Source: a bacterium (GTDB lineage Bacteria; 4484-113; JAGGVC01). Taken from it: a stretch of DNA of 64,000 nucleotides. The DNA is taken from the NCBI GenBank assembly GCA_039961635.1, contig JABRWB010000058.1, positions 1 to 64,000 of the forward strand, in the 5' to 3' direction. The notes beneath the pieces are model-generated. The model ran no database searches, was not told where the DNA came from, and was given only the letters and a program-made list of their open reading frames with translations. Every line of letters begins with the position of its first letter. Position 1 is the stretch's first letter. This document shows, one piece after another, positions 45,501-53,227 of the stretch. A program made the position numbers and the translations under genes.

Positions 45501-46183
45501 TGGCTAAAATCTTGGTTGTGGAAGACGAGCCGGACATGAGGTTCGGCCTGGAGCACAATCTTCGTTTCGAGGGATATCAAGTAATCTGCGCCGAGGACGG
45601 CAAAACGGGTCTGGAAATGGCGCGGTACTCGTCTCCCGATCTCGTGCTTTTGGACATTATGCTGCCGGGAATGAGCGGGCTGGAAGTTTTGCGCCAGCTA
45701 AGGAAAGAACGGCGCGGTCTTCCGGTGATTCTCGTCACCGCCAAAGGCCAGGAGATGGACAAAATTATCGGCCTGGAATCGGGAGCGGACGACTACATTA
45801 CGAAACCGTTCAGCGTGAAAGAGCTGCTTGCGCGCGTCAACGCCGTGCTGCGCAGATACCAGAGCCGGGGGGAAATAGGGGAGTACTCGTTCGGCGACGT
45901 GAAAATAGATTTCAAAAATATGCAGGCGACCAAAGGCGGGCGGGATTTGGAATTCACGCACAGGGAATTCGAGATAATGAAGGTTTTCGTGCGTCACAAG
46001 AACGAAGTGATTCCGCGCTCGGTGCTTTTGGACGAAGTTTGGGGATACGAGTCGAAGGTGTTCCCGAACACGCGTACCGTCGATACGCATATAGCCAAGC
46101 TGCGAAAGAAAATCGAGGACGACACCGAGAATCCGCACCATATAATCACGGTGCACAGGATGGGCTACCGCTTCATGGACTAG
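45500..46183 (+). CDS. OmpR/PhoB-type response regulator
   Basis: 227 residues: receiver domain with acidic pocket EDEPD, phospho-acceptor Asp52 in LVLLDIMLPGMSG, a Thr in ILVTAKGQ and Lys in TKPFSVKELL. A winged-helix DNA-binding domain follows (DLEFTHREFEIMKVFVRHKNEV...YRFMD). Partner of the kinase encoded immediately upstream. Its stop TAG overlaps the convergent NHL gene's stop at the palindrome CTAG (46180-46183). A longer upstream frame exists inside the kinase gene but MAKILVVEDE is the natural start. Confidence 0.97.
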   Translation: MAKILVVEDEPDMRFGLEHNLRFEGYQVICAEDGKTGLEMARYSSPDLVLLDIMLPGMSGLEVLRQLRKERRGLPVILVTAKGQEMDKIIGLESGADDYITKPFSVKELLARVNAVLRRYQSRGEIGEYSFGDVKIDFKNMQATKGGRDLEFTHREFEIMKVFVRHKNEVIPRSVLLDEVWGYESKVFPNTRTVDTHIAKLRKKIEDDTENPHHIITVHRMGYRFMD

Positions 46184-47226
46184 CGCACGTTGATCGTGCG
46201 GACTTCCCCCATCCAGGAAACGGTTCTTATGTTGTAGTCGGACGAGTTCGCCAGATAAAGTGTCTTTTTGGAGTCCACGACGAGGTCCAGGTAACTGGCA
46301 AAGTCCGCGTTGAATCCGTTGCCGTCCTTGTTGGTGCCCGGATTTTTCGGCGAGCCGGCGAGAGTGTAAACGTAATACATCCCCGACGCCGCATCCCAGG
46401 AAAGCTGGCGGACGCAGTGATTCTGGTTGTCCATCACGAAAAGATTGCCTTCCTTGTCCGCGGCAAGTCCGGTGAGCTGCCAGCCCAAGAGAGCGCTCGT
46501 ACCCGGCCCGTCGCGGAATCCGACTTCGCGCGTCCCGTCAGGCTTGAGACCGCCCGCGATCGTGGTCAGGTTACCTTGCTTGTACTGCCTGATAAGTCCG
46601 TCGGTTCCCTCGGCGATGAATATCGAGCCGTCCGGACCGACCGCTAGGTATGACGGATTGCGCAGCTTCGCCTGAAGCGCCGGGCCGTCGAAGAGTCCCT
46701 TCGACTCCTGGGTTATACGTGCGCCCTCTCCCGCCCCCTCGTATACCGGATCCACCCCGGCGAGCCTTTTGACCTGGCCCGAATTGTCGTATTGGAGCAG
46801 CCAGCCGTTTCCGATGTCGCCGATGAAGATGTTCCCCGCCGAGTCGATCGCAAGGCCGTCGGGCTGGAACCGCCCGGAAATGAAAGGATCCGGGCTGATT
46901 CGCGGATCCCCCTTGGTCAAAATCGTTTCCGCCTGGCCTCCGCTTATGCGAAGAACGCGCCCGCCGCGAAGGTCGTTGGCGAAAATCGTTCCGTCAGGAG
47001 CGACGCGTATCCGGCTCATTTCCGCCGAGACGCCTTGATCGGAATTGATGTTCTCGACTCGCTTGTTTATGCGCCTTTCTATGTCCGGCCCGTACAGGAA
47101 ATAAAGCGCGCCGTCTGGGCCGATTGCGACCGAGTGAACTCCGTCCCAGGACATCTGCGCCCGCGGCGCCCCCACGTAGATTGCTATGGCGGCCAGCACC
47201 GCCAGGATTGCGACTGCCTTTCTCAC
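46180..47226 (-). CDS. Exported NHL-repeat beta-propeller protein
   Basis: 348 residues with a signal peptide or anchor (ILAVLAAIAIYVGAPRAQ). About five or six NHL/SBBP-like repeats follow, each with a G-x-[LIF]-[FY]-[IV]-A/D core: GALYFLYGP, GTIFANDLRGGRVLRI, GNIFIGDIGNGWLLQY, GSIFIAEGTDGLIRQY, GNLFVMDNQNHCVRQL and KTLYLANSSDYNIRTV. It predicts a six-bladed propeller, a binding scaffold without visible catalytic residues. The GTG start at 47226 has a GGAGG ribosome site, with a TGTTACAAT promoter about 38 nt upstream. The stop codon shares CTAG with the response regulator's stop. Confidence 0.85.
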   Translation of the reverse strand: MRKAVAILAVLAAIAIYVGAPRAQMSWDGVHSVAIGPDGALYFLYGPDIERRINKRVENINSDQGVSAEMSRIRVAPDGTIFANDLRGGRVLRISGGQAETILTKGDPRISPDPFISGRFQPDGLAIDSAGNIFIGDIGNGWLLQYDNSGQVKRLAGVDPVYEGAGEGARITQESKGLFDGPALQAKLRNPSYLAVGPDGSIFIAEGTDGLIRQYKQGNLTTIAGGLKPDGTREVGFRDGPGTSALLGWQLTGLAADKEGNLFVMDNQNHCVRQLSWDAASGMYYVYTLAGSPKNPGTNKDGNGFNADFASYLDLVVDSKKTLYLANSSDYNIRTVSWMGEVRTINVR

Positions 47227-47263
47227 GACTTGCCTCCGGTGAGTCTACCCCTGACTCATGACG

Positions 47264-47272
47264 ATTGTAACA
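47264..47272 (-). promoter_or_regulatory. Extended -10 promoter (TGTTACAAT) of the NHL gene
   Basis: Minus-strand TGT-TACAAT (TACAAT 47264-47269) is located 37 nt upstream of GTG 47226. Confidence 0.5.
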
Positions 47273-47343
47273 GACATTTATTCGATTGCGCGCTCGCGCA
47301 TTCGAGAGCGCTGCCGCCGGCGTTTTCCTGCGCACATCCGCGG

Positions 47344-47352
47344 TGGTAAACT
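47344..47352 (+). promoter_or_regulatory. Extended -10 promoter (TGGTAAACT) of the first DUF4139 gene
   Basis: TGG-TAAACT about 80 nt before ATG 47435. The leader ends in an AAAGGGGA ribosome site (47421-47428). Confidence 0.45.
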
Positions 47353-47434
47353 TATGGCTGACGGAGGAGTTTAACCGCCGTTCCGTTTCGCGGAGCAAAA
47401 GGAATCCGGGCATCCGCCCGAAAGGGGAATCGAA

Positions 47435-48775
47435 ATGAAGATTCGCGTGTTGGTACTTGCCGCGGCTTTTGCCGCAACGGCGCTTTCGCTTTGCGCGTCG
47501 GCGTCGGAGCTGTCGCTTACCGTTTACAACGACAATTTCGCGCTCGTTCGCGACGTGCGCACGACCACTCTGGGCGAGGGGATAAACCATCTGACGGTGA
47601 CGGATGTCGCCGCGCTTCTCGATCCGACCAGCGTCCATTTCAAGGTGCTGTCCGGGCCTTCGACGTACCTGCTGGAGCAGAATTTCGACTATGACCTGCT
47701 TTCAAGCGACAAGCTGCTGTCCAAGTACATCGGAAAGGAAATCACGCTTGTGGATACGCAAACGGGAGTCCGTTCGCGAGTGAAACTTCTGTCGACATCG
47801 GGCGGCATGGTCGTGGAAAAGGACGGAACTGTGCTTCTCAATCCGGGTGGACGAGTGGAGCTGTCCGGCGGGACGGGCGAGCTTCTGCTGGAACCGACGC
47901 TCAACTGGGACATCGCGGCGGACAAGGCCGGGACTGTGAACTACGAGCTTTCGTACATGACAAGCGGGATGTCGTGGAACTGTGATTACGTGTTCCTGCT
48001 GGCGGACACGGAAAAAACCGGCGACATGGAAGGCTGGGTGACGCTGAACAACAACAGCGGCGCGACCTACCGCGACGCAAAACTACAATTAATCGCGGGC
48101 GACGTGCGCCGTGTGCAGGAGCCGGCGCCGGCCGGTTGGGCCGGAGCCGTTCCCGAGGCCGCAAAGATGGCCGACGGCGCGGGATTTCAGGAGGAATCGT
48201 TCTTCGAGTACCACCTCTACACGCTGCCGCGCGCGACGACGATAAAGATGAACCAGACGAAACAGATAAGCCTCTTGAACGCGGCGGACATTCCGACGCG
48301 CAAGGTGTACATCTATCCCGGCGGCGACAAGGTGCAGGTCAAGGTCGAGTTCGACAACGAGGAGGCGAACAACCTGGGCATCGCGCTGCCGAAGGGCAAG
48401 ATACGCGTGTTCAAGCGGGACAGCGCGGGCGTGCCGCAGTTCATCGGCGAAGACTGGGTCGACCACACTCCGCGAAAGGAGACAGTGCGGCTGTACATCG
48501 GCGACGCGTTCGACATCGTGGGCGAGAAAACGCAGACGAACTACTCTGACATCGGCAAGGGCTACCGCGAGACCTGGCAGGTGAAGATCAAGAACCGCAA
48601 GGAGAAGGAAGCGATCACCGTCGTCGTCCCGCACCAGATATACGGCGACTGGAAGATGGTCGAAAGCAACTTCGACTACGTCAAGAAGGACGCGTGGACC
48701 GCGGAGTTCAAGGTCCCCGTCGCCGCGGACGGCGAAGCGACGCTCAACTTCACGTTCGAGGTGCGGTGGAAGTAA
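47435..48775 (+). CDS. Exported DUF4139 protein (intact paralogue)
   Basis: 446 residues with a Sec signal peptide (ending LCASASE). The mature protein is a DUF4139-type beta-rich protein: ELSLTVYNDNFALVRDVR, TSVHFKVLSGPSTYLLEQNF followed by DYDLLSSDKLLSKYIGKEI, LLEPTLNWDIAADKAG, LSYMTSGMSWNCDYVFLL and the C-terminal DHTPRKETVRLYIGDAFDI then TLNFTFEVRWK. The biochemical role of the family is not established. A diverged second copy, broken by a stop codon, lies 1.1 kb downstream (49923-51290) with the same order of motifs, so this is a local duplication. Confidence 0.85.
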   Translation: MKIRVLVLAAAFAATALSLCASASELSLTVYNDNFALVRDVRTTTLGEGINHLTVTDVAALLDPTSVHFKVLSGPSTYLLEQNFDYDLLSSDKLLSKYIGKEITLVDTQTGVRSRVKLLSTSGGMVVEKDGTVLLNPGGRVELSGGTGELLLEPTLNWDIAADKAGTVNYELSYMTSGMSWNCDYVFLLADTEKTGDMEGWVTLNNNSGATYRDAKLQLIAGDVRRVQEPAPAGWAGAVPEAAKMADGAGFQEESFFEYHLYTLPRATTIKMNQTKQISLLNAADIPTRKVYIYPGGDKVQVKVEFDNEEANNLGIALPKGKIRVFKRDSAGVPQFIGEDWVDHTPRKETVRLYIGDAFDIVGEKTQTNYSDIGKGYRETWQVKIKNRKEKEAITVVVPHQIYGDWKMVESNFDYVKKDAWTAEFKVPVAADGEATLNFTFEVRWK

Positions 48776-48870
48776 GCCTGGCCCGGCCATTAGCTCAAAT
48801 CGCTTAACATAAGACGGTCTAAAATCGGCTTAAAAAACGCGTTCGCGGAATTCTCCGCCGCGTAAACTCG

Positions 48871-48898
48871 AAAAAAAAAAAAAAAAAAAAAAAAAAAA
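48871..48898 (+). repeat. Homopolymer run of 28 A
   Basis: An uninterrupted A28 in intergenic DNA of an otherwise G+C-rich sequence. It is followed by a loose inverted repeat GCTCCG (48901-48906) / CGGAGC (48939-48944) and TTTTAA. The length may be an assembly or sequencing artefact, or a phase-variable tract. Confidence 0.95.
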
Positions 48899-48984
48899 TC
48901 GCTCCGTTTTGCGGGGTTTTTGGGCTGAATTTTTCGAGCGGAGCTTTTAACTGGTCTTGACAGTGCCAGCGAGTGCCGTTTCGA

Positions 48985-48993
48985 TGGTATAAT
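48985..48993 (+). promoter_or_regulatory. Extended -10 promoter (TGGTATAAT)
   Basis: TGG-TATAAT about 44 nt upstream of ATG 49038. A TTGACA at 48957-48962 is 25 bp away, too far for a standard -35. Confidence 0.5.
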
Positions 48994-49037
48994 TTTCTGG
49001 CGGCCCGGTCTTGTATGCAGCCAAGGAGATGGGGGCA

Positions 49038-49889
49038 ATGAGGTTTTTTAGCGGTTGTGTTTTGGCGGCATTTATCGCAGTTGTTGGTTTAGCGTCATCC
49101 GTAAGCGCGCAACAGAATGTTGCAGATGCAAGCGTCAAATGGGCGGTGATTTCCCGTTCGGGAGAGCTGGGAAAACATTGGAATGAGCTTAATCCGGACT
49201 GCGGAGTACGACTTCAGGCATACCTGAATTCGATCAAAAGATGTCTTCCTTCAATGTACCTGGAGTCGGTTCCTCAGGTTGAAATGAAATGCGAAGTCTC
49301 GGATTTTCAGGGATGGTGGAAAGAGCCGAAGTTGGCTGTATCTTCCGCCTATGTCGGTTCCACTCAAGATTTCCAGCCTGCCGCACTGCCATTCCTGCTG
49401 CTTCGCATCCGACTTGATGACGCGGTTTATCAGAGACTCAATGTCAAGCACAATATCTGGTATTTTGACTTTCCAATCGAGGTCAGCAAGTCCAGAAGCT
49501 CTCCTGAATTCTTCGGCGGGTCGTTTGGAGTAAGGCAAGTGCCGCTTCCCGCGTTCGATAAGGTGACGCTGGAATGGCGCGACGATCTAATTAGTCAGAT
49601 TCAGGCACGCAATAAACGCAAACTTGAATTCACCATTTCCATTGAGTATGCGAACGACGAATATGGCAAGTACATCAGCAAGATTATTTTCGAGGATGCC
49701 CCGTACATAAACAATTTTACCGGAGATCTACAACTTAGTAAAATTGAATACTGCTACACAACAAAAAACGGCATATGGCTACCGGAATCGATCAACCAAA
49801 GCCGATGGATTCAATGGGAAGAATGGTCGCTTGCAAGGCGAACATACAAGTTCAACCAATATAAGTTCATTCAAATTGTTCCCAGCTAG
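49038..49889 (+). CDS. Exported protein of unknown function, lower G+C than neighbours
   Basis: 283 residues from ATG 49038 (AAGGAG ribosome site at 49023-49028) with a signal peptide MRFFSGCVLAAFIAVVGLAS ending near VSAQQ. The mature part is mixed alpha/beta with aromatic-rich segments (IWYFDFPIEVSKSRSS, LEFTISIEYANDEYGKYI, ESINQSRWIQWEEWSLARR) and two nearby cysteines (CGVRLQAYLNSIKRC). No family was recognised. Its base composition and codon use (many AAA, AAT, ATT and TAT codons, especially in the 3' half) differ from both flanking DUF4139 genes. Together with the adjacent A28 tract, this suggests recent acquisition or insertion between the paralogues (inference). Confidence 0.7.
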   Translation: MRFFSGCVLAAFIAVVGLASSVSAQQNVADASVKWAVISRSGELGKHWNELNPDCGVRLQAYLNSIKRCLPSMYLESVPQVEMKCEVSDFQGWWKEPKLAVSSAYVGSTQDFQPAALPFLLLRIRLDDAVYQRLNVKHNIWYFDFPIEVSKSRSSPEFFGGSFGVRQVPLPAFDKVTLEWRDDLISQIQARNKRKLEFTISIEYANDEYGKYISKIIFEDAPYINNFTGDLQLSKIEYCYTTKNGIWLPESINQSRWIQWEEWSLARRTYKFNQYKFIQIVPS

Positions 49890-49922
49890 CATTTTGTAAG
49901 ATCAAGGCCAAAAGGGGGGCTT

Positions 49923-51290
49923 ATGCAACGCAAATTTGCGATGCAGGTTGCTTCATTTGCGGCGGTGTACATCTTGCTATCGGCAGCAGCAGTTGCTGAC
50001 GAAGGGCCGCGCGGAAACCTTTAGGTAACGATTTACAACAGAAGCTTCGCGCTGGTGACGCAAAAGCGATCGTTTAACGTGGTAAAGGGATTAAACGAAA
50101 TTACCGCTACGGACATCGCACCGAAAATCGATCCAACGAGCGTGCATTTCAAACCGGTCTCCGGCCCGGCAGTCACAGTGCTGGAGCAGAACTTCGACTA
50201 CGACCTGCTTTCCGCGGGCGTGCTTTTGCAGAAATATATCGGCCGCGAAATCACACTGGTGAACAACAAAACCGGCGACCGGCAGAAGGTTACTGTGCTT
50301 TCGGTATCGCGCCGGCTTATCGTGGAAAAAGACGGGATTGTTTTTTCGCCTTCGGATTTTTATATGCCTTGTTCCCACAGCATTGAGCTTCCCGACGGAG
50401 CGGGCGAGCTGCTCATCTCGCCGACGCTCAACTGGCAGATTGAAGCGGAGTCGGCGGGAACGCTCGAATACGAGCTTTCCTATTTGACGGATGGCCTGGA
50501 CTGGCGCTGCAGCTATATCCTCGCGGTGGAAGAGGACGAGTCGATGGCCGAGCTTGAAGGGCTGGTGACGCTTGAAAACGAATGCGGAATTTCGTTCGAA
50601 GACGCGACACTCAACCTGGTGGCAGGAAACGTGCGCATCCGGAAGCCAGGGCAGTTCAGAACCTATGCGACGATTGACGAAGACGGAGACTGGATCGGGG
50701 AAATAAAGGACTCGCAAATTTTCGAGTACCACATGTACACGGTGCCCTGGCCGACTTCGATACAGAACAATCAGCTAAAGCAGATAAAGCTGATCGGAGC
50801 GAAAAACGTTCCCGTGCGCAGGATTTTGACTTACGACGGCTTCGGTGCGAACGTGAACCTTGTTTACGAATTCGACAACGTAGAGGAAAACGGGCTGGGG
50901 ATCCCGCTTCCGAAGGGTAACGTGCGAGTCCAGCGGCGCGACAGGCGGGGCGGGATTATCGAACTGGGAAAGGACTTTCTCGACCACACTCCAAGAAAAG
51001 AGACGGTGCGCCTGAAGGCGGGTTACGCGCCCGGATTGCAGGCGGCCGTCAAGAAATCGGATTACGACAAAAAACGCCGCCTGCGCGATTATGAGGTCAA
51101 ATTCTGGAACCGGACGCGAAGAAGCGTGGAAATCGAGTATGAATTCGGACTTCAGCCGGGGACTTGGAAAATATCCAATTCGAGCCTTGAATACGAGCGA
51201 ACGAGCGTTACGACAGCGGTTTTCAAAGTTCCCGTAGGCGGCGGCCGGGTTTCCTTCCTTAGATTTTCTGTGGTTTTTCCGAAAAAATGA
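49923..51290 (+). pseudogene. DUF4139 paralogue interrupted by an in-frame amber codon
   Basis: From ATG 49923 a signal peptide (about residues 1-26, ending ILLSAAAVAD) runs into TAG at 50022-50024. The same frame then continues open for 422 codons to 51290. The intact paralogue's LTVYNDNFALV corresponds here to VTIYNRSFALV immediately after the TAG, so the stop replaces a residue that was probably Gln (CAG to TAG). The remainder keeps family motifs (TSVHFKPVSGPAVTVLEQNF, LLISPTLNWQIEAESAG, FLDHTPRKETVRLKAGYA). A GTG at 50055 could start a protein lacking a signal peptide. TAG is the ordinary stop of other genes here, so recoding is unlikely. The alternatives are a recent nonsense mutation or a sequencing error. 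Confidence 0.8.
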
Positions 51291-51339
51291 TCAATTCGAA
51301 ATTAGCACTGAACTGGCCAAATCGTTGCCCGGCGGCGCA

Positions 51340-51368
51340 TTGACACACCGGATTGACGGGCATATACT
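51340..51368 (+). promoter_or_regulatory. Consensus promoter TTGACA-17-TATACT
   Basis: A perfect -35 TTGACA (51340-51345), 17-bp spacer and TATACT (51363-51368) lie 48 nt before ATG 51417. It is the best canonical sigma-70-type promoter in the window and probably drives the following small membrane-protein genes. Confidence 0.75.
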
Positions 51369-51416
51369 CGCCCCGGCTGTAGCGGTACATCTCATTTTTT
51401 CCGCCGGAGACGCCAG

Positions 51417-51926
51417 ATGATTTTCTGCAGGCATTGCGGGACAAGCAACGTTGACCACGCGTCTTTCTGCACGGCCTGCGGACAGCCGATCAAGGAGCCC
51501 GCATCCGGGGAGGGACAGGCGCTTCCTGATGCCGGGAGCGCGCCCTATTCGCAGCCGCCGGAAACCGGGCGCCCGCAATATTCGCAGCCCCCGGAAGCTC
51601 AACGGACCCACGCGCAGCCGCATCCCCACGCGGGCGGATACTACGGCGGGCAGGGCGCTCCGCCGCCGCAGGTGAAAAACTGGCTGGTCGAGGCAATCAT
51701 CGCGACGATCTGTTGCTGCGTTCCGCTTGGCGTCGTTTCGATAATTTTTGCGGCTCAGGTGAATACAAAGCTTGCGCAGGGGGATTATGCGGGGGCGGTA
51801 TCATCCTCCAATAACGCGCGGCTGTTTTTCATCCTGGCGCTTGTTCTCGGCTTGATTGCGAACATTGCGGCGTTCGCGCTCAATTTCGCGGCGATTATGG
51901 CGGAAATGGGCACCGGCGGATTTTAA
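51417..51926 (+). CDS. Zinc-ribbon / CD225 (interferon-induced transmembrane-like) membrane protein
   Basis: 169 residues. The N-terminus is a zinc ribbon (FCRHCGTSNVDHASFCTACGQ; CxxC...CxxC). A Pro/Gln/Ser-rich linker containing near-repeats of PYSQPPETGRPQYSQPPEAQ follows. The C-terminal ~75 residues match the CD225/dispanin two-TM domain: NWLVEAIIATICCCVPLGVV, SIIFAAQVNTKLAQGDYAGA, then RLFFILALVLGLIANIAAFAL. Such proteins are common in bacteria and of unknown function, and often sit beside DUF2752 proteins as here. It is driven by the consensus promoter at 51340-51368. Confidence 0.88.
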   Translation: MIFCRHCGTSNVDHASFCTACGQPIKEPASGEGQALPDAGSAPYSQPPETGRPQYSQPPEAQRTHAQPHPHAGGYYGGQGAPPPQVKNWLVEAIIATICCCVPLGVVSIIFAAQVNTKLAQGDYAGAVSSSNNARLFFILALVLGLIANIAAFALNFAAIMAEMGTGGF

Positions 51927-51929
51927 ACC

Positions 51930-52397
51930 GTGGGAAATGCAAGCCGCGAATCAGGAGCAGGATCAACCCGTCCGGGACAATGGAACTTCGCGTCCGCGTC
52001 CGGGAAGGCTTTCATAGTCCTGTGCTGGCTTGCTTTCGTGCTCGGCGCGGTCATGTTTTTGAAATTCGATCCTTCCGAATCGCGATTTCTGCCCCGCTGC
52101 GTTTTTCACTCCCTCACCGGGCTTTACTGCCCGGGATGCGGAACCACGCGCGCTTTTCACGCGCTTGTGCACGGCGATTTCGCGGCCGCGCTGCGCGACA
52201 ACCTGTTTTTCGCGGCGCTTTTGCCGGTGATTCTCTGGCTGCTCGCGATTGAAACGGGCGGCGCGTTTTTCGGATGGCGGCCGCGGCTGCGGCCCGCGCC
52301 CGCGGCGCTGCTTTGGACGCTTCTGGCGGCGCTTATCGCGTTCACCGTGCTTCGCAACATCCCCATTCCCGCGTTCGAATTTCTTCGGCCGCGGTAG
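51930..52397 (+). CDS. DUF2752 membrane protein
   Basis: 155 residues from GTG 51930, three nt after the CD225 gene. Three TM segments (~27-47, ~92-113, ~125-145) are visible, along with the DUF2752 signature FHSLTGLYCPGCGTTRAFHA and HGDFAAALRDNLFF. The family's role is unknown. The adjacency with a CD225 protein supports a two-gene operon. Confidence 0.85.
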   Translation: MGNASRESGAGSTRPGQWNFASASGKAFIVLCWLAFVLGAVMFLKFDPSESRFLPRCVFHSLTGLYCPGCGTTRAFHALVHGDFAAALRDNLFFAALLPVILWLLAIETGGAFFGWRPRLRPAPAALLWTLLAALIAFTVLRNIPIPAFEFLRPR

Positions 52398-52473
52398 CCC
52401 GTATCTCGCATGCGACCTTGCCCGCGGCCGGCGCGGTTATAATTGACCGGGGGTGCTCCCCAGGAGGCCGTGC

Positions 52474-53214
52474 ATGTCTTCCGATAAATTTCCCCAGCAT
52501 TTCTGGGGTCTCGTCGTCCTGTCCGCCGCGCTGGTCGTTTTCGCGGTTATCGCATCCGCCGCGGCGGTCAAAATCAAGCGCGCGAACGACCTGATAACGG
52601 TCACCGGCTCGGCGAAACGCCAGATTACTTCGGACTACATAACCTGGGGCGGCTCGGTGTCGTTCCAGGCGCTGACGCAGCAGGCCGCGTACGCCGAAGT
52701 GGAGAAATATTCCGCGCGCGTCCGGCAGTTTTTCAAGGACAAGGGCGTGCCCGACGAGTGGATAACGTTCAATCCGCTCCAGAGCGAGCGCTACGTGATC
52801 ACCGACAAGCACGCGGACGGCAGCGAAACTCGCCACTGGGAGTACAGCATCACCCAGACTTTCGAAGTGAAGGGTGAGGACGTCGCCGCAATCGAGGCGC
52901 TGCCCGGAGAAATAGCTGTGCTGTTGAACGAGGGGATTCCGCTTGAGTCGTGGGCGCCGCAATACTTGTACACCAAGCTTGCGGATATCCGCGGCGAGCT
53001 TCTGGCGGAGGCGACCAAGGACGCGAAGAGCCGCGCCAAGGCGATCGCCGAAAGCGCGGGGGGCAGGGTCGGCTCGGTTCGCCAGGCGCGGATGGGCGTG
53101 TTCCAGATTACGCCGCGGTTCTCTACCGAAGTGTCGGATTACGGAATGTACGATACTTCTTCGCTGCAAAAGGACGTGACCGCGGTGGTGTCGATCACGT
53201 TCGCGGTGGAGTAG
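52474..53214 (+). CDS. SIMPL-domain (DUF541/YggE-like) protein
   Basis: 246 residues from ATG 52474, which has a GGAGG ribosome site (52463-52467). The earlier in-frame GTG at 52453 lacks one. An N-terminal TM anchor (FWGLVVLSAALVVFAVIASAA) precedes the SIMPL domain: LITVTGSAKRQITSDYITWG, VPDEWITFNPLQSERYV, LAEATKDAKSRAKAIAESAGG, RVGSVRQARMGVFQITPRFS and the C-terminal VVSITFAVE. Relatives are periplasmic or membrane-anchored oligomeric proteins linked to stress or toxicity relief. A TATAAT lies at 52438-52443. Confidence 0.88.
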   Translation: MSSDKFPQHFWGLVVLSAALVVFAVIASAAAVKIKRANDLITVTGSAKRQITSDYITWGGSVSFQALTQQAAYAEVEKYSARVRQFFKDKGVPDEWITFNPLQSERYVITDKHADGSETRHWEYSITQTFEVKGEDVAAIEALPGEIAVLLNEGIPLESWAPQYLYTKLADIRGELLAEATKDAKSRAKAIAESAGGRVGSVRQARMGVFQITPRFSTEVSDYGMYDTSSLQKDVTAVVSITFAVE

Positions 53215-53227
53215 CTCGGAGGAGAAA

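Noticed and set aside
46180-46183. Shared CTAG stop of two convergent genes as a regulatory overlap
   Set aside because: The palindrome simply supplies TAG on both strands; a compactness curiosity with no other evidence of function.
47354-47374. Six-codon leader ORF before the first DUF4139 gene
   Set aside because: The predicted transcription start from TGGTAAACT falls inside it, so it would not be translated.
48957-48993. TTGACA paired with TATAAT upstream of 49038
   Set aside because: Spacing is 25 bp, well outside the 16-18 bp range; treated as an extended -10 promoter instead.
49923-50024. Amber codon as recoded (pyrrolysine-like) position
   Set aside because: TAG is the normal stop of several genes here and no downstream element is visible; a nonsense mutation or base error is simpler.
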